From the NCBI RefSeq assembly GCF_001567565.1, contig NZ_LSSW01000021.1, positions 186,001 to 250,000 on the forward strand: DNA of 64,000 nucleotides, given 5' to 3'. Source of the DNA: Ectopseudomonas composti. Lineage in GTDB: Bacteria; Pseudomonadota; Gammaproteobacteria; Pseudomonadales; Pseudomonadaceae. Under the pieces are notes generated by a model that was not told the DNA's origin, did no database searches, and saw only the letters and a list, made by a program, of their open reading frames with translations. Made by a program: the position numbers and the translations under genes. This document shows, piece by piece, positions 35,960 through 43,919 of this stretch. Position 1 is the stretch's first letter. The number at the start of each line of letters is the position of its first letter.

Positions 35960-37999
35960 ATGATCGACCTCCACTCCCCCGCCGACCTCGAACTGCTGCG
36001 CGAATCCATCGACCTGGAGTGCAAGCTGGCGGCTGGGCGCGAGGGGCAGGGGGCGTTACCGGAGGACTTCTGGCCCACCTACAGCGCCTTAGCCAATACC
36101 AATGGCGGTGTGGTGCTGCTTGGTGTGCGCGAGAAGAAAGGGCAGTTTTTTCTTGAAGGCATCGCCAACCCGGCCAAGGTGCGCAAGGAGCTGTTCGACA
36201 ACCTCAATAACCGCCAAAAGGTCAGCACCAACCTGCTGAGCGATGCTGACGTACGCGAGGTGGAGCTGGAGGGGCGTACCCTGTTGCTGGTGGAGATTCC
36301 GCGCGCCAACCGCAAGCAGCGTCCGGTACACCTGACGCCCAATCCCTTCGGCCATACCTATCGGCGGCTCAATGAAGGCGACCGTCATGTCGCCGACGAA
36401 GACGTCAAGCGCATGCTCGCCGAGCAGGTGGAAGACAGCCGCGATGATCGCATCCTCAAGGGCTATCACCTCGACGACCTGTGCAGCGAAACTCTGCGTG
36501 CCTATCGCCAGGTGTTCGCCAATCGCGACCCCGCGCACCCATGGAACGCCCTGGACGATCACGAGTTCCTGCGCCAGATCGGCGGCTGGCGACGTGATCG
36601 GGAAACCGATACGGCGGGCCTGACCCTGGCCGGGCTGCTGATGTTCGGCTGGATGAGCACCATCCAGGAAGCGTTGCCCATTTACATGCTCGACTATCAG
36701 GAGCGCCCGGAAGCGCGCACCGAGCTGCGCTGGGTGGATCGCGTGACCCTGGACGGCAAATGGTCGGGCAATCTCTACGACTTCTACCGCAAGGTCTACC
36801 TCAAGCTCACCGCAGACCTGAAGGTGCCGTTCAAGCTGGAGAAAGGCGAACGCCAGGACGAAACGCCGGTGCATGTGGCGCTACGCGAAGCCCTGGCCAA
36901 TGTGCTGGTGCATGCCGACTACTCCGACCGTGCCTCGGTGCTGGTGGTCAAGCGCCCGGACATGTTCGGCTTTCGTAACCCCGGGCTGATGCGCGTACCG
37001 CCGGAAGTGGCCATTCGCGGCGGTGAGCACGACTGCCGCAACCGCACGCTGCACAAGATGTTCCGCTTCGTCGGTGTGGGTGAACAGGCCGGCTCGGGTA
37101 TCCCGAAGATCTACGCCGGCTGGAAGGATCAGCACTGGCGCCCGCCCGCACTGTTCGAGCGCAGCGAGCCGTATAACCAAACGCTGCTTGAGCTGCGCAT
37201 GGTCGATCTGTGGCCGGAGGATGTGCTGCAGGCCTTGCGTCTGCAGTTTGGCCCAGTGTTCGAGCAGCTCTCCCATGACGAGCGCCTGACCCTGGCTGCC
37301 GCTGCCTCCGAGCGCACCATCAGCCATGGGCGAATCATGGAGATGACCGGCCTGCACTCTGTCGAGGCCTCGCGCCTGCTGCAGGCACTGGTACGTGGCG
37401 GCTATCTGGAGAGCCATAACCCAGGGCGTGGCGCGGTGTATTGCCTGCCCGGTGCCGGCTTGCCCACCCCGGAAGATGTATTCGGAGGTAGCGCCGACTA
37501 TTTGCCCGTCAGCTCCGAACATTTGCCGGACAGCTCCGGACATTTGGGCGGTAGCTCCGGACATTTGCCCGATAGCTCCGAACATTTGCCCGTCAGCTCC
37601 GAACATTCGCAGGCGAGCTCCGAACATTTGGCCCTTAGCTCCGAACATTCAATGGCGGAACGTGATGAGTACGGCAGAAGGCTTAGCAGCCATCTCGATG
37701 CGCCGATTCTCGACTCGCTGGCGTGCTTGCCACACGGCTACAAGGCACAAATGGAGGCATTGGCGAATGCTGCACGTAGCGGAAGGCTGAGCCAAAGCGC
37801 CATGCGTAGCGTCATTCTGGCCTTGTGCGAGGGGCAGTATGTAACAGGGCCAAGCTTGGCCAGCTTGCTGCAACGTAGCCCGGATGCATTACGCCAACAG
37901 CATCTGAAACCACTGGTCGTGTCCGGGCAGCTACGCCTGGCCTTCCCCACCACGCCTACACACCAGATGCAGGCCTACCGCACAACGGAAAGTGAGTAG
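35960..37999 (+). CDS. AlbA/Schlafen-type putative ATP-binding protein within the RM operon
   Basis: A 679-residue protein of the class annotated as AAA_4/AlbA_2 transcriptional regulator. The N-terminal AlbA_2 domain (about 10-140) shows ESIDLECKLA and TYSALANTNGGVVLLGV. A GHKL-like ATP-binding part follows from about 300 (REALANVLVHADYSDRASVL, VGVGEQAGSGIPKIYAGW), then winged-helix-like segments. Residues about 511-566 consist of eight 7-residue repeats (SSEHLPx type) encoded by 21-bp DNA repeats. It lies 3 bp after hsdS and 6 bp before hsdR, so it is expressed with the RM genes. Genes of this family recur inside type I RM operons; their role is not settled. Confidence 0.75.
   Translation: MIDLHSPADLELLRESIDLECKLAAGREGQGALPEDFWPTYSALANTNGGVVLLGVREKKGQFFLEGIANPAKVRKELFDNLNNRQKVSTNLLSDADVREVELEGRTLLLVEIPRANRKQRPVHLTPNPFGHTYRRLNEGDRHVADEDVKRMLAEQVEDSRDDRILKGYHLDDLCSETLRAYRQVFANRDPAHPWNALDDHEFLRQIGGWRRDRETDTAGLTLAGLLMFGWMSTIQEALPIYMLDYQERPEARTELRWVDRVTLDGKWSGNLYDFYRKVYLKLTADLKVPFKLEKGERQDETPVHVALREALANVLVHADYSDRASVLVVKRPDMFGFRNPGLMRVPPEVAIRGGEHDCRNRTLHKMFRFVGVGEQAGSGIPKIYAGWKDQHWRPPALFERSEPYNQTLLELRMVDLWPEDVLQALRLQFGPVFEQLSHDERLTLAAAASERTISHGRIMEMTGLHSVEASRLLQALVRGGYLESHNPGRGAVYCLPGAGLPTPEDVFGGSADYLPVSSEHLPDSSGHLGGSSGHLPDSSEHLPVSSEHSQASSEHLALSSEHSMAERDEYGRRLSSHLDAPILDSLACLPHGYKAQMEALANAARSGRLSQSAMRSVILALCEGQYVTGPSLASLLQRSPDALRQQHLKPLVVSGQLRLAFPTTPTHQMQAYRTTESE
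37490..37657 (+). repeat. In-frame tandem array of 21-bp repeats
   Basis: Eight consecutive 21-base units, seven of them beginning AGCTCCG[AG]ACATT (37511-37657) and one degenerate unit at 37490-37510. They encode SSEHLPD/V-type heptapeptides. Since 21 is a multiple of three, gain or loss of units would change protein length without a frameshift. Confidence 0.95.
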
Positions 38000-38005
38000 T
38001 CAGCC

Positions 38006-41000
38006 ATGAGTAACTTCCAGTTTCTCGCGCCGGAGTTCAAAGCCCTTCTCGAACCTGCCCAGGGCGCCGAGCAACTGGTGTATTCCGACCCGCGTGCCTG
38101 CTGCATGCGTACCCGCCATGCGCTGGAGCAGGCAGTGCATTGGTTGTACGAGCATGACCGCGATCTGCGCATGCCTTATGACCGCAGCCTCAACGCGCTG
38201 CTGAGCAACCGCGACTTCGAGGATCTGCCGCCGCCGCAGGTGTTGCAGAAGATGCGCCTGATCCAGAAGGCCGGCAACCAGGCGGTGCATGGCAGCGGTG
38301 CGATTGGCTTCAGCGACTCGATGAAGCTGCTGCGTGAGTTGTTCCATGTACTGTTCTGGCTCGCGCGCACCTACACCCGCGCCAGCGATCCCAAGGCCAT
38401 CGTCGCCAGCTTCGATGACAAGCGCGTACCGCAACTGGTCAGCAGCAGCGATGCAGCCACCTTCACCCGCGAGGAGTTGAAGAAGCAGGAGGCCAGGTTC
38501 CAGCAGCAGATCACCGAGCAGCATGCCGCGCTGGAAAAACGCGAAGCGGCCATCGCCGAGCAGGCCGCCACCCTCGCCGAGCGTGAAGCCTTGTTGGCGC
38601 AGGTCAATGCTGATCTGGCGGCAGCGCGTGCCGAACTGGCCAAGGCCAAGGCTGCCAATATCGCCGTGCCGGATACTCACGATTACGACGAAGCCGATAC
38701 GCGCCGCTTCTTTATCGATGTGCTGTTGCGTGAAGCGGGCTGGGAAGATGGCAAGAATCTGTCCAGCGAAGTGCCGCTCAAGGGCATGCCCAACAAGGCC
38801 AATGAAGGTTTCGCCGACTATGTGCTGTGGGGCGCGGACGGCAAGCCGCTGGCGGTGGTGGAGGCCAAGAGCAGCCTGAAAGACCCGGATATCGGCCGCC
38901 AGCAGGCCAAGCTCTATGCCGATTGCCTGGAAGCCGAGAAGGGCCAGCGCCCGCTGATCTTCTACACCAACGGTAACCACACCTGGCTATGGGATGACCG
39001 CCGTGCGCCGCCACGCGAAGTGCAGGGCTTCTATACCCGCGCCGAGCTTGAACTGGCCGTGCAGCGTCGGCAGTTGCAAGGCGATATACGCAGCCTGCCG
39101 ATCAACGCGAATATCGTCGGGCGCCCCTATCAGCAGCGCGCCATCCGCGCCATGGCCGAAGCACTGGCTAGCGGTCGCCGCGCCGGTCTGCTGACCATGG
39201 CCACCGGCACCGGCAAGACGCGCACCGCCATCGCTCTGGTGGAGTTGCTGATGCGCGCCAACTGGGTCAAGCGAGTGCTGTTTCTCGCCGACCGGGTGGC
39301 GCTGGTCAATCAGGCGGTGAGCGCCTTCAAGGAGCACTTGCCCGACTCCAATCCGGTCAATCTGGTGACCGAGAAGAACGGCCAAGGCCGCGTCTACCTG
39401 TCCACCTACCCGACCATGATGGGCCTGATCAATGAGATGGACGGCGAGCAGCGCCGTTATGGCATCGGCCACTTCGACCTGGTGATCATCGACGAGGCAC
39501 ACCGCAGCGTGTATCAGAAGTACGGGGCGATCTTTCGCTACTTCGACAGCTACCTGGTGGGCCTGACCGCAACGCCACGCGATGAGGTGGATCGCGACAC
39601 CTATCACCTGTTCGGCCTGGAAACCGGCGTGCCCACCGATGCCTACAGCCTCGACGAGGCCGTGGCCGCCGGTTATCTGGTGCCGCCCAAGGCGCATTCG
39701 GTACCGATCAAGTTCGTCCGCGAGGGCATTCGCTACGACGAGTTGAGCGATGCCGAGAAGGAGCACTGGGAATCCCTGGACTGGGGCGACCGCGCCGACG
39801 AGGAAGGCGAAGCGCCTGCCGAGGTGCTGGCCTCGGAGGTGAACAAGCAGCTATTCAACGAACACACCGTCGACCTGATGCTGCAGCACCTGATGCAACA
39901 CGGGCTGAAGGTCGATGGCGGCGAGCTGATCGGCAAGACCATCATCTTCGCGGTGAACAAGGAGCACGCCAAGTTCATCGCCCGCCGTTTCGATCATCAC
40001 TACCCGCAGTACAAGGGCGAGTTTGCCCGTGTCATCGTGCATGGCGAACCCTATGTACAGACGCTGATCGACGCCTTCGGCGCCAAGGACAACCGCCTGC
40101 CGCAGATCGCCATTTCGGTGGACATGCTCGACACCGGCATCGACGTGCCGCAGGTGCTCAATCTGGTGTTCTTCAAGGCCGTGCGCTCGAAGGTCAAATT
40201 CCTGCAGATGATCGGCCGTGGCACGCGCCTGTGCGAAAACCTGTTCGCACCGGGCGTGGACAAGAGTGAGTTCTATATCTTCGATTTCTGCGCCAACTTC
40301 GAGTACTTCAACGAGCACCCGAAAGGCGCACTGGGCGGCATGGCCGAGCCGGTCGGCAAGCGTCTGTTCAAGGCGCGGCTGGAACTGCTGTCGCTGCTCT
40401 CCGGCAAGGACACCCGCATGCCCGAGGGGCTCGCCGAAACCATCGGCGGCTATGACAGCCTGGGCAGCCTGCGCCAGGCGGTGACCGAGGAGCTGCACGG
40501 CGAGGTGGCGGCGATGAATCAGGACAACTTCATTGTGCGTACCGAGCGTGAGCATGTGGTGCGTTTCGCCGAGCGAGCAGCCTGGAACGACCTCGACGAT
40601 GCAGCGTTAGGCGATTTGCGCGCCCATGTCGCGGGTTTGCCCAGCGAACGCGAAGCCGAGCACATCACCGCCAAGCTATTCGACCTGCTCTGCCTCAACT
40701 TGCAGTTGGCCGTGCTGCGCTCCAGTGGCGATTTCGTCGTCTACCGCGACCGGGTACGTGAGCTGGCCAGCCAGTTGGAGTTGATGGAGAGCATCCCGGC
40801 GATTCGCGCCGAGCTGGCGTTGATCCAGGATCTGCAGACAGAGGAATACTGGCAGGACATCACCCTGCCGATGATCGAGCAGGTACGCCGCCGGCTGCGT
40901 GGGCTGATCCAGCTCATTGAGCGGCGCACATCCAACCCGGTCTACACCTTCCTTACCGACCAGATCGGTGAGGCCAGCGAGGTGGTGCTCAATGACTTCA

Positions 41001-41485
41001 GCACGGGCATCAACCTGGCGCAGTACCGCAAGAAGGTCGAGGCCTATATCCGCGCCAACGAAAATCACCTGGCCATCGCCAAGCTCAAGCACAACAAGCC
41101 GCTTACGGCGAGCGACCTGGCCGAGCTGGAGCGTTTCGTCTATCAGTCCGAGCCTGTGGAAAGCCGTGAGCGTTTCGTCGAGTGCTTCGGCAACGAGCGC
41201 CCGCTACCGCTGTTCATCCGCTCGCTGGTGGGGCTGGATCGCAACGCGGCGCTGCAGGCATTCGGCAAATTCCTCGACGGCAGCCGCTACAACAGCCAGC
41301 AGATCCGCTTCGTGGAAATGATCATCGAGCGCCTGACCAAGCACGGCACCATCGAGCCGGGCCAGCTCTACGAGCCGCCCTTTACTGCACTGCATCACGA
41401 AGGGCTGGATGGCGCCTTCGGTGATGCCGATGCCGATGGCATCGTGGCTGTGATCAACAGTCTCAATAAGGTGGAAGCCGCTTGA
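38006..41485 (+). CDS. hsdR: Type I restriction-modification system, endonuclease/translocase subunit
   Basis: Restriction subunit, 1159 residues. The N-terminal DUF4145-like helical domain (about 1-135) is followed by an Ala/Glu-rich coiled coil (about 155-215) and the nuclease domain, with Asp271 and Glu286-x-Lys288 (VVEAK). The superfamily 2 motor has Walker A ATGTGKT (399-405), DEAH (496-499), TATP (521-524) and a motif VI-like QMIGRGTR. The C-terminal helical region reaches the end. This architecture is the EcoKI-like/type IC-IB HsdR with extra N-terminal domain. Confidence 0.94.
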   Translation: MSNFQFLAPEFKALLEPAQGAEQLVYSDPRACCMRTRHALEQAVHWLYEHDRDLRMPYDRSLNALLSNRDFEDLPPPQVLQKMRLIQKAGNQAVHGSGAIGFSDSMKLLRELFHVLFWLARTYTRASDPKAIVASFDDKRVPQLVSSSDAATFTREELKKQEARFQQQITEQHAALEKREAAIAEQAATLAEREALLAQVNADLAAARAELAKAKAANIAVPDTHDYDEADTRRFFIDVLLREAGWEDGKNLSSEVPLKGMPNKANEGFADYVLWGADGKPLAVVEAKSSLKDPDIGRQQAKLYADCLEAEKGQRPLIFYTNGNHTWLWDDRRAPPREVQGFYTRAELELAVQRRQLQGDIRSLPINANIVGRPYQQRAIRAMAEALASGRRAGLLTMATGTGKTRTAIALVELLMRANWVKRVLFLADRVALVNQAVSAFKEHLPDSNPVNLVTEKNGQGRVYLSTYPTMMGLINEMDGEQRRYGIGHFDLVIIDEAHRSVYQKYGAIFRYFDSYLVGLTATPRDEVDRDTYHLFGLETGVPTDAYSLDEAVAAGYLVPPKAHSVPIKFVREGIRYDELSDAEKEHWESLDWGDRADEEGEAPAEVLASEVNKQLFNEHTVDLMLQHLMQHGLKVDGGELIGKTIIFAVNKEHAKFIARRFDHHYPQYKGEFARVIVHGEPYVQTLIDAFGAKDNRLPQIAISVDMLDTGIDVPQVLNLVFFKAVRSKVKFLQMIGRGTRLCENLFAPGVDKSEFYIFDFCANFEYFNEHPKGALGGMAEPVGKRLFKARLELLSLLSGKDTRMPEGLAETIGGYDSLGSLRQAVTEELHGEVAAMNQDNFIVRTEREHVVRFAERAAWNDLDDAALGDLRAHVAGLPSEREAEHITAKLFDLLCLNLQLAVLRSSGDFVVYRDRVRELASQLELMESIPAIRAELALIQDLQTEEYWQDITLPMIEQVRRRLRGLIQLIERRTSNPVYTFLTDQIGEASEVVLNDFSTGINLAQYRKKVEAYIRANENHLAIAKLKHNKPLTASDLAELERFVYQSEPVESRERFVECFGNERPLPLFIRSLVGLDRNAALQAFGKFLDGSRYNSQQIRFVEMIIERLTKHGTIEPGQLYEPPFTALHHEGLDGAFGDADADGIVAVINSLNKVEAA

Positions 41486-41528
41486 GACGCTCGACGAGGT
41501 GCGGCTTGGTCATGTTCCAAGGTTCCTG

Positions 41529-41975
41529 CTAACGGCGATTTCTGCAGCGCTGACGCCACGCCGTGCGCTGCCCTCGCACTTCCACCATGGCCGCTAGCAT
41601 GGCGCGGTAGCGCTTGCTGTTGAGCGTCAGCAGAGTAGCCAGGGGCAGTATCAGGCCAATGCTGTACATCACGTCTGGAGCGCGTCTACCCCAGTGTCCG
41701 AGCGCCACCAGCATGCAGGCCACCATGGCCGTGACGACCAGCCACACTGCCCAGGGGCGGCCGCGGATGATCAGCAGGTTGGCCATGCACAGGTAGATCG
41801 CGATCCCGGCGCTGCAGGACATCATGTAGACGCCATACTGCTGCTGGCTAGGTGGATACACCTCGAGCAACAGGATCATGCTGATCGCCAGGGAAAATAG
41901 CGCCAGGTAGAACGCACTGATGAAAATCAGAAAGTGTTGGCGCAGTATCGTCAGAAAATCCGGCCCCTGTTTCAC
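41529..41975 (-). CDS. Four-helix membrane protein, candidate immunity protein
   Basis: Not recognised. 148 residues with four predicted membrane helices (about 15-38, 47-69, 75-93, 103-118) and a strongly basic C-terminal tail (RTAWRQRCRNRR). It starts at GTG 41975, overlapping the stop codon of the preceding gene by 4 bases (GTGA), so the two are translated together. Small membrane proteins coupled to a T6SS cargo gene are commonly immunity proteins against membrane-acting toxins; here that is inference from context. It converges with hsdR, 43 bp away. Confidence 0.6.
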   Translation of the reverse strand: MKQGPDFLTILRQHFLIFISAFYLALFSLAISMILLLEVYPPSQQQYGVYMMSCSAGIAIYLCMANLLIIRGRPWAVWLVVTAMVACMLVALGHWGRRAPDVMYSIGLILPLATLLTLNSKRYRAMLAAMVEVRGQRTAWRQRCRNRR

Positions 41976-42877
41976 TCGTCCAGCTCCTCATACAGGCCGA
42001 TGGCATAGGTCTGCACCGTAGAGCTCCCTAGCAAACCGATACCGGCGCCCAGGGCGTCCTTGATGTTGATTGCCAATGCCGAAGAAATCTCAGTGGTGGC
42101 CATGCGTTTGGGAAGCTGACCACTGCTTTGCAGGGCCTTGCGCATCGCGGGAGTGAGGGCCGGGTTGCGATTTTCGAGGATCTCGTTGGTCAGGCGGCGG
42201 CGCTCCTGTCGGCTGAGCCCACTGAGGCTCTGATACCAGCTGCGGCCGGTCATGGCTCTACGCATGTTCATGACGCGCAGAATCGTTGCACCACTCCCGG
42301 CAACACCGCCCAGGGAAATGATATCCAGAGCCTTCGAGGTATTCTGGTACCACTCCTCGCTATCCAGCCTGTCGAGAGCTTCTGGATCCTTGATTTCGGT
42401 ATACACCCTCGCTGCGCCGGCGACGCACTGCAAGGAACTCGCCGAGGCTGCTGCGACACCGAGACTGGTAATCACCAGGCTCGCACCTCCGGTGAACGGC
42501 ACGATGGCCGATCCGCCGATAATCGCGATCCAACCCAAGACCGCCCCAGCGCAGGCCAGCGTGGTATTGACGCTTTCTGCGACTACTCGCGATTCCCGCG
42601 GGTTGCCCTGGACCTGCTGGGCAAACTGCTGCGGCGAGATATTGCGCGGCGCCTCACGGATGATGATGCGTTTGGGCTTGATGCTGCAGATCGGGGTGAA
42701 CTCGCGCAGGGTCACCACGTTGAAATTGGAATCGATATACACCACACCGGCACCGGAAATGGCCGGGTCGGCATCGATGGCGAAATAGAGTTTGCGCAGG
42801 TCGATCATGGCCTCGATGCGTTGCCGCGCCATGACCTGTGATGGGGTGTTTCTCAACCCGATCAGGTAGTCGGACAT
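41972..42877 (-). CDS. Unrecognised protein with hydrophobic core, candidate T6SS effector
   Basis: 301 residues, no signal peptide and no catalytic motif I recognise. Residues 1-100 are soluble-looking; 103-155 form a long hydrophobic Gly/Ala/Ser-rich stretch (ACAGAVLGWIAIIGGSAIVP, then TGGASLVITSLG) that could be a membrane hairpin; weaker hydrophobic stretches are at 183-199 and 267-290. ATG 42877 has a very strong Shine-Dalgarno (AAGGAGGG). It follows tagQ at the end of the minus-strand T6SS unit and is coupled to a four-helix membrane protein. A pore-forming effector is the best guess; a T6SS accessory membrane protein is the alternative. Confidence 0.55.
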   Translation of the reverse strand: MSDYLIGLRNTPSQVMARQRIEAMIDLRKLYFAIDADPAISGAGVVYIDSNFNVVTLREFTPICSIKPKRIIIREAPRNISPQQFAQQVQGNPRESRVVAESVNTTLACAGAVLGWIAIIGGSAIVPFTGGASLVITSLGVAAASASSLQCVAGAARVYTEIKDPEALDRLDSEEWYQNTSKALDIISLGGVAGSGATILRVMNMRRAMTGRSWYQSLSGLSRQERRRLTNEILENRNPALTPAMRKALQSSGQLPKRMATTEISSALAINIKDALGAGIGLLGSSTVQTYAIGLYEELDE

Positions 42878-42905
42878 TGGCCCTCCTTGGTCGAAGTACC
42901 GATGG

Positions 42906-42938
42906 CCGCCGGTTCTGCCCTGGAAGGAGAACCGGCGG
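42906..42938 (-). other. Strong hairpin between tagQ and the candidate effector gene
   Basis: Perfect 11-base arms CCGCCGGTTCT (42906-42916) and AGAACCGGCGG (42928-42938) around an 11-base loop, with no T-run on the minus strand. Located in the 92-bp gap after tagQ. It may attenuate read-through or protect the upstream T6SS message. Confidence 0.65.
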
Positions 42939-42969
42939 AGCACTCGGTCAGTTACTCATCCGAAATGAC

Positions 42970-43851
42970 TCAGACAGGGCAAGGAATCGGTGCCCAATCG
43001 CCCATGTCCGGGTTGTTGCACATGCTGTTGACCTGGGTGGCACCGGCAGTTGCCACTTGCTGGCTCTTGGCTTTCTTGGCTTCGGCCTGCTGCAGAACCT
43101 GTTCGGTCTTGACTGCTTCGGCTGGCACTTTGGCCGGCTTCTTGGCGGGTGCCTTGGCCGCTGTGGTCACTTCGGCGCGCTCGACGCCGACATTCTTCAG
43201 GTCAGCCTCGTAAGCCTGGGTGTAGTTGCTCAGGTCTTCGCCGGCCTTACCGTTGACAGCGGTGATCAGGTCGTTGGACTCGTTCAGACCGGAGATGATT
43301 TCGGCCAGACGCTTGCGACCTTCCTGCTCATTGATCGCACCGGACTTGCGCTGTTTCAGCAGGTTGCTGAACTCGTTCTGGTAGCAGCTCTGGGAAGCCT
43401 CGGCGTAGGCGATGCTACGGTCGAAGGTGGTGGCGCTGGCATTGATATCGGTCGAGTAGGCACCGATGCGCTGACGGTCGTCGCTGATCTGTTGTTGCTT
43501 GGTGGTGTAATAGGCAGCTGCGCCGCCGACCAGGGCGCCGCCGGCGGCGCCGATGGCGGCATTGCGCTTGCGATCTTCCTTGTCAGCAGTCAGTGCGCCG
43601 GTCAGTGCACCGCCCACTGCGCCGAGTACGGCGCCGGTGGCTACCGAGCGAGTCAGGTTGGAGTCGGTATCACGCAGGTGCTGAACCGGCTGGTAGCAGC
43701 TTGGGTAGTAGTTCACCTCGGTGCTTTTGCCGACACGGTTCACGGCGGAGGTGGAGCAGCCACTGATCAGTACGGCCATCGACGTGAAACCGATGGCGGC
43801 GAGGGTCAGTACGCGGCTGCGGGGTTGCGAGGTTTGTGCAGTGGATGACAT
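42970..43851 (-). CDS. tagQ: T6SS-associated outer-membrane lipoprotein TagQ
   Basis: 293-residue lipoprotein with lipobox LISGC (Cys32, Ser at +2, so outer-membrane sorting). A glycine-rich zipper-like stretch (GAVLGAVGGALTGAL, GAAGGALVGGAAAY) follows, then a charged helical region and a Lys/Ala-rich tail. In P. aeruginosa TagQ belongs to the TagQRST module that senses envelope damage and triggers PpkA. ATG 43851 gives a proper signal peptide; 24 further codons upstream do not. It follows tagR by 68 bp. Confidence 0.85.
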   Translation of the reverse strand: MSSTAQTSQPRSRVLTLAAIGFTSMAVLISGCSTSAVNRVGKSTEVNYYPSCYQPVQHLRDTDSNLTRSVATGAVLGAVGGALTGALTADKEDRKRNAAIGAAGGALVGGAAAYYTTKQQQISDDRQRIGAYSTDINASATTFDRSIAYAEASQSCYQNEFSNLLKQRKSGAINEQEGRKRLAEIISGLNESNDLITAVNGKAGEDLSNYTQAYEADLKNVGVERAEVTTAAKAPAKKPAKVPAEAVKTEQVLQQAEAKKAKSQQVATAGATQVNSMCNNPDMGDWAPIPCPV

Positions 43852-43919
43852 AGCTAGGGCTCTCTGCTGGTGGTGGATTGATCTGGGTCGTTCACTTTTC
43901 TGGGCTATCGCGAAGAGGT

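Noticed and set aside
37490-37657. Repeat array considered as CRISPR
   Set aside because: Units are contiguous 21-mers without spacers, lie inside a reading frame and keep frame; no cas genes nearby.
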